Shown piece after piece: positions 52,647 to 64,000 of a stretch of 64,000 nucleotides of DNA; the stretch's first letter is position 1, and every line of letters begins with the position of its first letter. Origin of the DNA: Oscheius sp. JU75 (Eukaryota; Nematoda; Chromadorea; Rhabditida; Rhabditidae); assembly GCA_037178855.1 (NCBI GenBank), contig JASJZC010000007.1, forward strand, positions 6,944,001-7,008,000. The letters are read 5' to 3'. The notes below the pieces were generated by a model. It saw only the letters and a list, made by a program, of their open reading frames with translations, made no database searches and was not told where the DNA came from. A program made the translations under genes and the position numbers.

Positions 52647-53334
52647 TTAGTTCTTCTTCTTGGCGAGCTCCTCGAATTTGGTTTTGCTGGAGTAGAAGAG
52701 GAAGAGAGGTCCGAGGGTGAAGGGAGCGACGATTCCGGCAAAGATGAGCCAGTGGGGGTACTTGGCGGCAAAACGACGCTCGTATTCCTTTTGGCGGTAG
52801 ATGTAGCCTATAACGTTTAATAATAATAGTTCAAGCTTGATCACAAACCTTCTCCTGGAGTAGTGGAGGTTCCGACGTGAAGGTCAGAGCTTCCCTCAGA
52901 AGTGTAGGTGACCTCGGCGAGAGTGTGGTTGAAGACTCCGTACTGACGGGGACGGACCTAAGAAAGAGTGTGGAAACGAAAATTACTTTTGACTTACAAC
53001 GACCGAGTGAGTGACATTGGCTCCAGGAGGAATGACTTCGAAGCGGACGTTCAAGAGTCCCTTCATAATCTCGAAAGCTTGGGTGGGGAATCCTCTTTGG
53101 TCGTTCAGGATGACCTTCTTGGCAGCGCGGTCACCGTTGTTGAAAATCCCATACTCGATGACAAAGTCCATTCCCTCTACGGCGTACATAGATTGGGGAG
53201 ACTTGCTGACAAGCAGATGAGCTTCCTTGAAAGAAAGTTTTCTGAGGACTTTAGTGAAAAACTACCTTCGTTTGAGTAGCAGCATCTTCGCAAAAGGCGG
53301 CGCCGACCAGGGCGAGAAGGAGTACTGCGTACAT
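52647..53334 (-). CDS. trap-2: Translocon-associated protein (TRAP/SSR) beta subunit
   Basis: Single-pass ER membrane subunit of the TRAP complex next to Sec61, assisting translocation of some signal sequences. The start MYAVLLLALVGAAFCEDAA is a signal peptide; TTTTTCCAG directly precedes the ATG (trans-splice site). The lumenal domain reads VSKSPQSMYAVEGMDFVIEY, GIFNNGDRAAKKVILND, GLLNVRFEVIPPGANVTHSV with an N-glycosylation site (NVT), and a second site in VFNHTLAEV. GEGYIYRQKEYERRFAAKYP leads to the transmembrane helix (WLIFAGIVAPFTLGPLFLFY) and a short lysine-rich cytosolic tail (FEELAKKKN) fitting ER retention. About 188 residues, close to human SSR2 (183). It is head-to-head with a secretory-pathway lectin gene, sharing a 464-bp interval. 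Confidence 0.95.
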
Positions 53335-53798
53335 CTGGAAAAATATGGGTCTGGGTCAGAAATTAAAGCGGAAGACGTTGAAATAGATAATTCAGTCAGC
53401 ATAACAGAGTACTTTTGAGAAGGATATCGATAAAATGTGATATTGTTAGAGTCAAGCTTCGAATTTGAACATAATAGAGACTGTCGCTCTGTCGCTTCGC
53501 AGAATGCTACAAGATGCGACCGCTTGTACTGTACGCTAGCTATTTCTTTGATGGAGGGCAGGCAAATTTGCAGTTCGGCTACGGTCATGTCTCGACGCGA
53601 TCAACCTGCGTTTCAATTTGAAAGGGGCGAGGCGGTCGCGCTGCGGTTCAGAATTGGCCGTAGAGCATTCTTCTTTTTTTCTATTAGCCACGTCGCTTTA
53701 AAATTGTTTATTGTCCCTTGACTGCCTCCCACATGTCCCTGGGAAAATAGCCTTTGAGCTTGATCCGAAACTTCTCAGTCTTTTCTTTCAGGTACAAA
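53335..53798. promoter_or_regulatory. Bidirectional promoter, TRAP-beta / VIP36-like
   Basis: Only 464 bp separate two divergent start codons of ER/Golgi genes. It contains CGACGCG at 53593-53599 and a GGCGAGGCGGTCGCGCTGCG patch near 53625-53644, the GC-richest part. CTTTCAG at 53785-53791, seven bases before the plus-strand ATG, is a likely trans-splice acceptor. Shared regulation is inferred. Confidence 0.5.
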
Positions 53799-55235
53799 AT
53801 GAGCCTCCTACTATTCTTAGTGGGCTTGGCACTGACTACGGCACAAAACCCGTCACCCACAGCAGCTGATGTCCTGAGTCAGACAATCGAGGGCAAAAGT
53901 GTACACGAATTCCGAGGATTCTACAAGCGAGAGCATTCTTTGATAAGGCCATACACTGGTAGTCAACTTTCCATATAATTTCTCATGGTTGAAAACCAGG
54001 TTCTACCGCCGGTATCCCTTATTGGGATGTCCAGGGACACACCATGGTCACCAGTCAGCAAATCAGGCTAACAGCTGATGAACAATCGAGGGCAGGAGCT
54101 ATTTGGAACCATCAGGTACACTCTAGTCCTTATAAAACACTCTTACCTTGCTGCTTAGCCAGTGTGGTCCAAAGACTGGGAGCTGGTCGTTTCCTTCAAA
54201 GTCACCGGATCTCAGGGTAACTCTTTAGCTCATTTTGTTTCGATCAATATGATTTTAGGTGACTTGTACGGCGACGGAATGGCTCTTTGGTACGTTTCCT
54301 CACCCAATGAGATGGGACCAGTCTTCGGAGGAAAAGACTATTTCCGTGGGCTTGGAATCTTCCTTGACACATACAGTAACCATAACGGCCCTCATGGGGT
54401 ACGGTTTTACATATATTTAGCAAGCCTTATTATTTTTCAGCATAGTCACCCGTTCATTTCCGCCATGGTTTCCGACGGAACTCTGCATTACGACCATGAC
54501 AAGGATGGTACTCATACACAGCTTGGAGGAGAACATACAGGTCAATACGAGTATTTCTGCGACCATTTTGTTATCTTACCGCAACTTTCTTATCAAGAGC
54601 GCATAATGAAAAAACACCTGTCTGTCACTTTCTCCCAAATTACACGTTTTTTTAGGCTGTGAGGCCAAGTTCCGCAACAAGGACCATGAGACTCAAGTTC
54701 TTATTCGATATGTTGGAGACACTCTTTCTGTAAGTCAAACTTTTTTGAGATTAAGGTTCCAGATTTTCACTGATATCCTAGCCAAGGGAGAATGGAAGCT
54801 CTGTATGAGTGTGGACAACGTCCAGCTTCCTACTGGCTACTATTTTGGAATGTCTGCCGCTACTGGAGATCTTTCTGGTTAGAGTTCCACATTTGTTTTC
54901 CTTAATGTTCTGCTTTCCAGATGCTCATGATGTTATTGCCGTGAAAATGTTTGAACAAGAGTTTGCCCGTGTTGAAAAGCCCGGAGAGGCAAGTGCATTT
55001 CAATTCATTTTGCTCATTTTTGTCTGTTCAGCTGGACCGACGTAATGTCGTCCCCCATGCCGACTTCACCGCCTCGCCGAGGGATCATGTCGACGATCCG
55101 AAGCCCTCCAAGCTCGGATGGTTCGGAACAATCGTCTTGATCGCTGTCGGAATCGTAGTAGTCGTTGGCGGCGTTGGATTCGGCATAATATTCCTTCAGA
55201 AGAAAAACGAAAGACAACGAAAACGGTTTTACTAG
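53799..55235 (+). CDS. ile-2: VIP36/LMAN2-type L-type lectin cargo receptor
   Basis: Lectin that binds high-mannose glycoproteins and cycles between ER and Golgi. The signal peptide MSLLLFLVGLALTTAQNPSP is followed by HEFRGFYKREHSLIRPYTG and GIPYWDVQGHTMVTSQQIRL. The L-type lectin fold continues with GDLYGDGMALWYVS, GLGIFLDTYSNHNGPHGHSH (Asp and Asn metal and sugar ligands in LDTYSNHNG) and CEAKFRNKDHETQVLIRYVG, then AATGDLSDAHDVIAVKMFE. A juxtamembrane spacer leads to one transmembrane helix (WFGTIVLIAVGIVVVVGGVG) and a short cytosolic tail ending ERQRKRFY. The KRFY end is the VIP36 trafficking signal rather than the ERGIC-53 KKFF. About 345 residues; VIP36 is usual in length. The ATG at 53799 is preferred to an in-frame one at 53754 because a splice acceptor lies between them. 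Confidence 0.93.
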
Positions 55236-55859
55236 GCATTTCGTTCCATGTACATCACCTTCCTCTATTTATTTAATAATGTCCCTTTGCCAAACGAGTA
55301 TTATTTTCCAATTTCGCTAGTCTAGCGTGTTTTCTCAGTCTCTCACTATCTCCACCTCCGAATCCTCCTTTGAAGTGCCTATTGTGAGAGAATGAGCCTC
55401 TTGATGACTTAAGTACAGCCTCCCTTACACCGACTCTCTTTCAGCTATAATATCTTGGGTACATTGGCTTAGATTAGCTTCTTTTCGTGCTTGTGCAATA
55501 GCTCTAGAAACTTAGTAATAATGCCTCAATTTCCTGGTGGCCTTTCACTGTCCACAGACAACAAACGCCAAGCCTCTGTTCGAATTAGGGTCACGCAATT
55601 TGTCTTATTGTGATTAACATATTATTCAGGTCTGTTCACAGTTTTCTGTTTGGTGAATAAATTACGGTTCATTCAAGAAGACTGTAGATTGTTGTTTTGT
55701 GAAAGGGGTACAAGTGTTTGGTCATTTTTTAAAAGAGGTTTCTTTGAGAGGGTCCTGTGTTAAACAGTGTGGAGGTTGCTATAAGTGGACCATGGACGAT
55801 TCATATCGGGGCGCGGCAATCGTCAGACCCGAAGGCCATTTCGTCCGCTGTCCTCCGCC
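55236..55859. other. Spacer between VIP36-like and phosphopantetheinyl transferase genes
   Basis: Same-strand genes with 624 bp between, too far for a typical nematode operon (about 100 bp). AATAAA occurs at about 55655-55660. No coding sequence is supported. Confidence 0.45.
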
Positions 55860-57802
55860 ATGACTGAGTGAGTTTTTATTTGGGAAACTCCCATAAATTT
55901 GTCTGAAAACGTGGAATATTGCACAAATGAACTTCAGGGAATGCAAATGCCGTCGTTGGGCTGTCAGCCTGAAGGCGACTCTTGAAAGTGATCAGGTGAT
56001 TAATAATTGTTCTCTTCAAAACATCTTGACAGTTTGAAACTCTCTATAAGAAGGCAGTTCAATGCGTCACTCCTCAAGAATACGAGCGGTTGCCACAATT
56101 CCGTCACCGGTGACCTCACTTATAGGCTAATCACACCCTTAACTTTAGAGAGGACACTCTCGCTGGTCTCATCGGCCGATTGTTGTATCGACATGCCGCC
56201 TCAAAGGTTAGGAACAATGTCTGTTTCGGAAAAGATGTTATCTTCAGTTTACCGGCGTCCCATGGGCTGAGATTAGGTTCGAGCGAACATCTCAGGGCAA
56301 GCCGTATCTTGTCAATCCTCAGAATGCTACATTTGGGCTCAATGTGTCCCATCAGGTAAGAGTGAATATTGTTTAAATGTCTTCAAACAGTAGTTGAGAC
56401 CCTTAGCGGATCACAACAATGAGCCATCTTCTTTGCTTGTTCCCCAATCTAAACATTCTGGCGTAGAGGGAAATGGTCCTGTAGATTGTATTTTGCGTCG
56501 GATAAAATAAAAAAGTGAAGGTTACAAACACTAAACTATCAGCTTTCAAGCAGGAAAGGCAAAGAGTAGTTGAATGCAAAATACTAAACTAGCTCAAACT
56601 CTTTTTCCTTAAGAAGTAGCTTTGCGGTAACAACAATTTTAAGGGAGACTATGTCGGTTTTGCCAGTAGCTGTACTGAAAAGGTTGGAATCGACCTGATG
56701 CGACTGGACAAAGAGAGAAACAACCAGACCGCTGATGAGTACATCAACTCGATGGCCAAGTCTGCCTCACCAGAAGAGCTTCGGATGATGAGAAGTCAGC
56801 CCACCGAAGCCATGAAAATGACTATTTTCTACCGCTACTGGGTCAGTGTGACTCTAGTTTCGTTTCCTCTATTGACGGTTTTTCAGTGTTTGAAGGAGGC
56901 TATTCTGAAGGCGACAGGAGAGGGTATTTTGCCCGACCTGAGCATTATTGACTTCCGCGTGAGCAGAGACGACAAATACAAGCCTGGTAGAACTTTTTGA
57001 ACTTGGCGAAAACAACAAGATCAACTTTCAGGCTGCTTTTTGACTTCGACGACGGTTAACAGAGAGGGTAAACCACAGGACCAGTGGGTTTTCGAGGAAT
57101 CCTTCATCGACATCAATCACTCTGCTGCAGTCTGTAAGGAGGTACTAAACTAGCACTTTCTCCTTTGACAGACACGGGCTCAGTTTTTGTCTGTTTTGGC
57201 GTCATTTTCAGGCCAGTAGCTGTGATTAGTCGTTTCAGCTCCCTAATAAGGTAATCCCTATTGCCGCTTTTTGTTTTCTCTGAACACACGTTTTTTTCGG
57301 TGACACGCGTGCGGCTAAACGGACGCGCAAATAGGTGAAGGAGGCCTCTGACGACGTCGTTGTATGTCAAAAATGAGTAGCTGGCTGATGACCATGACGC
57401 TGACTCAGATCCACGATTTCGAGTGGACAGCAAATACCACACTTCTGTCTAGCTTTGAACGGCGGTGTTCCTTCAATGTTGGATGTGACATAATACAGGT
57501 CAGAAACTAGATAGACAGAAGATCAAAAAGCGTTTCTGGAATGAACAAAGCACAAAGAATTTAGAATTATTACAAATTTTCTGATTACAGAAGAAGCTTC
57601 CCCGTGAGTGCAAGTTCCGTCAGGAAAGAGACACCAAAATCTTCTTTTCTAAGGTGAACGCAATTCTTCAATATCAACACCAAGGAATCTTCAGGTTCCT
57701 TTCGCTACGCTCCTGGAGGATGCTGCCGTCCTGAACCCTCTCCCGGACAATGGAGACCAAGCCTACTCCGACTTCTTGGAGAAACCCCGCAAAATCTTCT
57801 AA
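55860..57802 (+). CDS. 4'-phosphopantetheinyl transferase, AASDHPPT/Sfp type
   Basis: Transfers phosphopantetheine from CoA to acyl and peptidyl carrier proteins (fatty acid synthase, aminoadipate-type enzymes). The first exon encodes only ATG ACT GA, then MTEECKCRRWAVSLKATLES; TLAGLIGRLLYRHAASKFTG gives the family's N-terminal pattern (AMAGRLMIRK in humans). Next come WAEIRFERTSQGKPYLVNPQ, FGLNVSHQGDYVGFASS, the metal-binding VGIDLMRLDKERNNQ, and the catalytic FYRYWCLKEAILKATGEGI. The C-terminal part has QWVFEESFIDINHSAAVCKE and ends DFLEKPRKIF. About 290 residues, near the human 309. Intron 1 of about 70 bp follows the 8-base exon; a 448-bp intron (about 57143-57590) is large for the window. 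Another Sfp-like enzyme is unlikely given the fit to the human sequence. Confidence 0.9.
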
Positions 57803-58461
57803 TCTGTTCATAACTGTGATACACTGTTACAGTAAAGTATAGCTGGCAGATCGTGCTCCAGCCTTCCAGACGATCCCTTTGCACTAGTTCTATTCTTGGG
57901 TGGTCTCAGGAGGACCTCCCGCATCGGGTTGCTCCTCCCTCGCGCACGTCCATATAACCCCTGTCCGAAAACGGCTGCTCTGCTGCGCAGCACACGGAAC
58001 TTCGCCTTGCAGACTGTCATCTACAGTAGTCTTATTCAGTTTTCATTTTTCTTCTCTCTTTTTGTTACTCTTTCTAGCATTAAAAGTTCCTAATGACTTA
58101 TTATTTGCCTGGCTATGAGACCCCGGGAGGAAGAATGGGTTAAGCGGGAAATACCCGACCGGATGGACTGGTCAGCACGTCATGAACAATGGGCTCACTC
58201 CTGTTTGTTCCAGTGATTCACTGGTCGACTGAGTGAGCATGAGCTGCTTCAACAGAGACTCCCTCAAATACACCGACCACCCTCGGACACTGACCACTTG
58301 CTCACAAAACTTCCGCAAGTAACTGCCGCCTCTGAAATGTTCGAAAGGGCACTAGGTGTCAATATTTTCCTACGAACTCTTTTCACGAACACCCGTTCGC
58401 TTTTTGAAAGATCTTTATGCCTCACTCTTCCGCATTCCCACTCATTTTCCAATTTTCAGCT
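57803..58461. other. Intergenic region upstream of the astacin gene
   Basis: No recognisable gene. A purine/GC-rich patch at 57893-57970 is open in several frames but has no domain. TTTTCAG ends at 58459, two bases before the astacin ATG. Confidence 0.45.
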
Positions 58462-61013
58462 ATGTTAAAGCGTTTAGCCATTTTGGCTAATATACTTACA
58501 GTATGGGCAGTGATGCCGAATAAATTGAACCTAAACGATGACAGTTTGGTAAGGATTCGATTTTTCCATATTTTACCATAAAATCTTTAGCTGTTCGACC
58601 GGACCACGCCAGAATATGAGACAGTACTGACACCAGCAGACTTTGAGATGGGTTCTCAGCTCTCGGAAGCCATGCAGTTTACCAACGGAGATTCTTGGGA
58701 TTCCGACGCAATGTACGGAACGACCCTTTTCGAAGGAGATATCGCTAACCCGAATGTAAGTTTTGAACTGTTTTCCTAGAGTCTGACCAGACATCTGGGT
58801 AAATAAGCTTCTGGACGACCTTTTGTGTTGTGCAACACTTTTGGCGCAGACTATGCTACAATAGAAGTTCCTCACAAAAAACACGAAGCCGCCTCTTTTG
58901 AACTTCTGACTTTCAGCTCAATGCCTCGACCATTGACCTTTTCATGAATGGCGGTGGAGTTGACTCAAGCGACGGGACCAGAAACTACAATGCCATCAAG
59001 AATAGACATCAACTCTGGCCAAATGGCCGTATTCCGTACACGATCAGCAGTCAATACAGCAGCTACAGGTGAATTTTTTGATCGACTAAAATCGCAAACA
59101 CACTTGAGACAAAGTGTCCGATTATTTGCTAAATGCGATGTAAGAAAGCAAAGTGCACAAAGTTATCAGTAGCCGCTGCTGCGTGAGAGCAAAGAGTCCC
59201 GAACCTATCGTGCGTCGCACTTGAAATGATCCTTCGCTGATGCTCTGAAAAAAGCGCTGTCCGCGCCCAACTTTGACTGGTCATTTGTTTGCACGCGCAA
59301 AACAAAGCGCGTCACAACAAACGGACACTGCTCAAAACTTGAGCGAGAGAAGGTGAATAGGCAGAGCTGGCTTGAGTCTCGATCACCTGCACAAACGATT
59401 TTCGCGAAACAGTGAGCAAAAAATGTTTCTTTTCAGTCGCTCGCTGATCGCTTCATCAATGGAAGATTATGCCAAAGAGACTTGTATCCGGTGGGTGCCC
59501 AAGGAGGCCTCCGATACCAACCACGTCTACATCTACCCCGACAGAGGATGTTATTCAATGGTCGGAAAGATGGGTGATCTTGAATCATGTACAATTTCTG
59601 AAGGAAACTTCAGGGGGAAAGCAAGTTATCTCTCTTGGCTCCGGATGTATCCAGAAAGGTATCATCATCCACGAGCTGATGCATGCTGTCGGTTTTTTCC
59701 ACGAACAGAGCCGAACCGATCGCGATGATTTCATCACAATCCATTGGCAGAATATCCAAAGTGGCATGCAGGGACAGTTTGAAAAGTACGGAACTGGAAC
59801 GATTCAAGCCCTTGGAACCACCTACGACTACTCGTCGATTATGCACTACGGACAGAAAGCTTTCTCTAAGAACGGTCAGCCTACCATGGTCCCAAAGCAG
59901 AAAGGAGCTCAGATCGGACAGAGAAACGGTTTCTCGAAAGTTGACACTTTCAAGATCAACACCCTCTACGGCTGTCAAGGTTCGTGCTAGTTGTGAACTA
60001 CTAATACTCTGTTGAAGTTGGTCCTACTGTGCCAACCGTTGCTCCTGCTACTTCTACCGCTTCCTCCACTGGTGCTACAACAAAAACTCCATTCACTGGA
60101 GAGTGCAAGAACACTAGAGGTGATTGTGATGATCTGTCTAAAAATGGTAGGTTTGAAAAAGAAACATATAGACAAAGAGATTAGGTTGGTGCAGTAGAAA
60201 CCCAGACTGGATGAAGAGCTACTGTCCCATTTCTTGTGGATTCTGCAAGCCGGACAAAAGTACGTTGTTTAGAATCCCAAAGAATTATTCACGTTTTCAG
60301 AGCCTGAGCCTACTCTTCCGAACCCCAAGCCCATCAATCCTCTTGCAACCCTTCGTCCTACCACAGAATACCCAACGCCTCCGACGGTCTACCCCACTGC
60401 ACCAACCATCTACCCTACAGCACCTACTCTTGTCACTGTCAAGCCACCAACTACTTCAGATTGTGAGGATTACAGAGTCGACTGTCCTGCCCTGGTTAAG
60501 CAGAGGTAATCTTTTGCATTTTGAAAGTAATATAACAGTTCAGATACTGCTACCTGTCTGCTAGCTTCATGAAGAGCTACTGTGCCATGAGCTGCGGCTT
60601 CTGCTCGAAGCCGATCCCCACCGAGATTCCTGACACGACCCCACATCCGACTGTTGTGACTGACACCCCACTTGTAACTTTCTACCCAACCAGGTAAACA
60701 CTCCCTTCAAATTCAGATTGAAAAATAGCCCTGCGCGCGAATGTTAGTAAAGACTAATTGGAACAGATGATATCAGTGATGGTTGTCAATCAATGTCCCG
60801 GAATTTGTGACCTTCAATGGGGTGACCACAGCTGAGAAATGAACTTTCAGTCCCCGCCCTCGACCTACCTCCGGCACTGCAGCTCCTCCTACTCCACTGC
60901 CATGCAAGGACAAGAAGCACTTTTGTAGTCATTGGAAGAGTGCCGGCTTCTGTGAGGGCATTTTCGCTGCCTACATGAAGAAAAACTGTCCAGCGTCGTG
61001 TGGTCACTGCTAG
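58462..61013 (+). CDS. Secreted astacin metalloprotease with three C-terminal ShK domains
   Basis: Zinc endopeptidase of the nematode astacin (NAS) family. Signal peptide MLKRLAILANILTVWAVMP is followed by a propeptide, then the catalytic domain: NRHQLWPNGRIPYTISSQYS, SMEDYAKETCIRWVPKEASD, GCYSMVGKMGGKQVISLGSG. The zinc site is HELMHAVGFFHEQSRTDRD (HExxHxxGFxHExxRxDRD). The Met-turn is SSIMHYGQKAFS. A Thr-rich linker then joins three ShK (SXC) modules: CKNTRGDCDDLSKNG...MKSYCPISCGFC; CEDYRVDCPALV...MKSYCAMSCGFC; and CKDKKHFCSHWKSAG...MKKNCPASCGHC at the very C-terminus, separated by Pro/Thr-rich spacers. Each has six cysteines. No EGF or CUB domains, which fits the ShK-bearing NAS group (nas-13 to nas-15 type). 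The intron near 59070-59435 is about 365 bp; most others are 38-60 bp. The propeptide cysteine-switch equivalent was not pinned down. Confidence 0.92.
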
Positions 61014-62401
61014 CTCGAGTCATGAGCATTCCCATATAGTCTCCTCTGCGATACTGAGATTCTCTTTTCCAAACCAAAAACGAGCAGTCAGCTCCATTCC
61101 GTCATTTATGTCGACGTTATGTGTATGTTCAATTACCGGTGAACAATCCTGTCCTCCGACTGTCTGTCTTTCTCAAATGCCATAAATTTTCTATTTAACT
61201 AAACAGTTTCTGTCATTTTCCCACATGTTCTTGATATATGTGATTGCAACAATTGGGGAAATGTCTTGTGACACGGCAGCCACCCTACCCTTGTTCACTG
61301 ACTGCCGCGTCGTCTGACTCTGCCTTTAACTGCCGCCAGCTGAGGGATTTCGCGGACAAAACAAGTAAATTTCCATGGAAAACTCGTCAATTTATCACCC
61401 TCTCTTTGTAAATTTTTAATTTCAGCCTTTTCTGTTTTCTTTTCGGTCTCTAAGATCAGAAAGATCGTTTTCCAAGCACAAACACAAACTTTAAACTTTG
61501 TTTCAACTCTAGAAAAAAACATTTTCGTCAAAAAAGATCCTGTTTCAGCTCTAAAGGATCCATGAAAACAGACAATTGAGCTCAAGATTCCCGTGTTTCG
61601 GAGGTGTCCAGGTAGTATTCGAGTGTCTTGTTTCCCGTGTTTACTAGCCGCACCGCGACCGCCCGCGTCGCTCCGTTCGAAAAAATGTATATGCGCGCCG
61701 CTCTCGTATGTCTAAAGGCTTTTTTTCCCTTTATGTTTTAAAAACTTGCTGAAAAGTGTTTTAAAACATTCCCAGATTTATTAGCCACAAATTCATTGCC
61801 TTTTTGGCTGCCCCCTGTGAGTATATGTCCCCGAGACGAAATTATTTCCAGTCTAGTTACGTCAGCTGTTTTTGTTCTTGTGGACAATATATCTATATAT
61901 CTATGCTTTGAACAAATTTTAAAGCACTACTTTAACGATGCTTTATGCCAAAATATGACCCATTTGTTGACTGTATTGGCAACGTGGACATTTATCAACA
62001 GTTATCGATTTTGATTTCTCCCCACTCGAAGACACTGCATCATTCTCAAGTGTTTTTTAACTAAAGAAATCCTTTTGCTTGCTTCTATAAAGTTTCCAGG
62101 ATCAATATGCGTCTCACTGATCTTTTCCAAGCTTCTTCTATTGAGCAAAAGCTCTTGTTATTCGTTCTCAGAATACGAACCATTTCATCCAAGCGACCGA
62201 ATAAGTACGTGGTTTTCCGCTGTCCAGTTTCGAAACAGCTGGTGTCGGCGGGGGCCGGCGGGGACAAGTCATTCCCCCAATAGCCGTTCTTTTATGGGTC
62301 CTCTTTTTTCTTATCTTTCTTTGCTCGTCTTCAGCTAAAGGCTTCTCCTTTAGGGTAATTCGTCCAAATGGACATCCTTTAGCAAGAAACCGAGTTCAAC
62401 A
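61014..62401. other. Intergenic region, astacin / SAP130-like
   Basis: No gene is supported. GCGTCGC lies at 61665-61671 in a GC-rich patch (CCGCACCGCGACCGCCCGCG), about 730 bp before the next start. The SAP130-like gene lacks an obvious acceptor right before its ATG. Confidence 0.4.
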
Positions 62402-64000
62402 ATGTCACAGCAAAGTGAGTTCGATTTTATTTTCGATTAGAAATCAAAAACGTTAGGAGCGACAGATTTGACGTGCAACGAGACACTGCCGCTCGATGAA
62501 GAGCCGAGGCTATCCGGACAGCAGGTGATTTCCTTGTATAATTTTATTCATTGGTTTTCAGCCGACTGTTCGACGTTTCCAAGTAGCCAGTACCCCGTCA
62601 CAGGGGCCGTTCAGAGTGAACTATCCACCTGGTCAAGCACCACCACAGCAGAAAACTTACACCGCTTCACAGATAGCGAGAGTTAGTAATTTTCCTCTAT
62701 CCTTACTAAGCTTACCATTTTCAGCCAGTGGCTTCTCGTTCGTATACGGTTGCCAATCCGGCACCGCCAAGAAATGTTATTGGAGGTAGTACAGGGATTC
62801 ATAACATTAGCAGTAGCAGTAATACTTCGACTCCAATTCATCGTGGATTTGTGGCTCCAAATAATGTCACGCGCGTGATCCGGCCAGGTTAGTCGTCTCC
62901 GAGTACGTCTTCAGTTAAACAAAAACTTCAGCTCCCCAGCAATCTGACCATGATCATGGTCCAGTCACCTTCACGACCCATGCGACTCATCAAGTCCCGA
63001 TCGTTCGTCATCCGCTGTAAGTATAATTCTTAAAGGCTGTTTATTTTTGTTTCAGAGATAATAGATTTGATATACATGGTACCCGTCATTCTCATACCCC
63101 GCAGCCAGTCCATCAGGCCAACCTTCCAAGTCCTTTCGTAAATTCTTTGAGGTAATAGCAAGTGTTTCTGTTTCACATTTATTTAAGGCTAACGCAGGCC
63201 CCACCTGCTCCTCCAGCAGGTTCGAAAACTGCTCAGGGTCTTCTGAACGTCGTTCAATCGATGAACCGTCACAGCACATCACCTTCTTTGGGCCAATTCA
63301 ATCAGAGTATCTTTGGAGCCCAACACTTTTCGCAGACTAACTATGGAACTGGAGCTAGCACGTCGAGAATAGTTGGAGCTTCACCGGTGTGTTCAATTCT
63401 AGCTATTCATCCTACTATAATTTTCAGATCATCCCTCATCCGAGATTCAGCGCCCAGAATAATGGCAGTGGTAACAAGGTTGTACACTCGACTCCTGGAG
63501 TTGTTAGGGTAAATATGCTTAACGTAATGGTTCCATTCAATGTTTTCAGTTCCAAACAACAACGCCGGCAGCTCCGATGAGTCACATCCAGACGCCGGCC
63601 ATTCACCGCGTTCAGACGACAACACCTCACATCATTCACGGAAACTCTGGTAAACCTTTTTATCTTTCTCTTATAGTGTGGATTTTTAGGCAGTCAGTTC
63701 GTTCATCCTGCTGCTGGTTTGATGGGAATCGCTCAAACTACTGTCAATACACCTTCTCCCCGTCCATCAATTTTAAGAAAACCCAGTACTCCTGGCTCTG
63801 CTGCTAAGAGGAAACTGGGTTTCGGGACAGAACTTCCCGGCACATCGGCTGGAACCATTTCTGGAGCTTCCGCCAGCCCTAGGTGGATATCTAGCTTTCT
63901 TCCAATATCTAGACTTTAGCATGTCCAGCGTTCGAAGCATTATTCAAAACACCAATGATGCCACAAACAGTGTTGCTAAGGCTCTGGGATCAGTTGCTGC
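62402..64000 (+). CDS. SAP130-like Sin3/HDAC complex subunit (partial, 3' end off the right edge)
   Basis: SAP130 is a structural subunit of the Sin3 histone-deacetylase corepressor. The visible part is a low-complexity Pro/Thr/Ser/His/Gln-rich N-terminus over about nine exons: MSQQRATDLTCNETLPLDEE; then RRFQVASTPSQGPFRVNYPP; SYTVANPAPPRNVIGG; THATHQVPIVRHPLDNRFDI; HFSQTNYGTGASTSRIVGAS. The diagnostic stretch is SPRPSILRKPSTPGSAAKRK, matching the SPRPSILRK block I recall in SAP130, followed by MSSVRSIIQNTNDATNSVAK at the window end. Introns are 37-50 bp, such as 62409-62456. The conserved C-terminal domain that would settle the identity lies beyond 64000. Another Pro-rich nuclear regulator is possible. 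Confidence 0.55.

Noticed and set aside
55236..55859. Operon linking VIP36-like and phosphopantetheinyl transferase genes
   Set aside because: 624-bp spacing is too long for a typical SL2-type nematode operon.

Overview
This window is nuclear DNA from a nematode, probably a rhabditid. Introns are mostly 34-50 bp, with GT donors and a TTTTCAG-like acceptor. Many start codons sit a few bases after an isolated TTTCAG-type acceptor, as expected for spliced-leader trans-splicing. The gene content also fits: a tandem-repeat cystathionine beta-synthase with a dead N-terminal half, a SAN-1/Mad3 protein without kinase, an astacin with ShK modules, and EPG-7 and LST-2 homologues. I cannot name the species.

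Left third (1-25 kb): a GRK4/5/6-type receptor kinase (minus, running off the left edge); an Ecdysoneless homologue (plus); a compact NELL-like secreted TSPN/VWC/EGF protein (minus); two tandem C-type-lectin-like genes (minus), one with a missing splice acceptor; an MKK4-class MAP kinase kinase (plus); a SAN-1/Mad3 spindle-checkpoint gene (plus); and a secreted multi-fibronectin-III protein (minus).

Middle (25-48 kb): a GnRH/AKH-receptor-like GPCR (plus), cystathionine beta-synthase (plus), a second rhodopsin-like GPCR (minus), a poorly understood 3.6 kb stretch, then the AP-2 clathrin adaptor mu subunit (minus) divergent from LST-2, a FYVE endosomal protein (plus), and EPG-7/FIP200/ATG11, an autophagy scaffold (minus).

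Right third (48-64 kb): a 67-residue secreted peptide precursor (minus), an ALY/REF mRNA-export factor (minus), the TRAP-beta translocon subunit (minus) divergent from a VIP36-type cargo lectin (plus), a Sfp/AASDHPPT-type phosphopantetheinyl transferase (plus), an astacin with three ShK domains (plus), and the 5' part of a SAP130-like gene (plus, running off the right edge).

There is no prokaryotic-style operon. The clearest functional grouping is membrane traffic: AP-2 mu/LST-2 and TRAP-beta/VIP36 are head-to-head pairs, with EPG-7 nearby. No tRNA, rRNA, CRISPR or intact transposon was seen. Exon models were made by hand from splice signals and reading frame, so boundaries are approximate, and genes without a recognised family may be missed. 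I found no convincing wholly new system; the unusual items are listed as findings.
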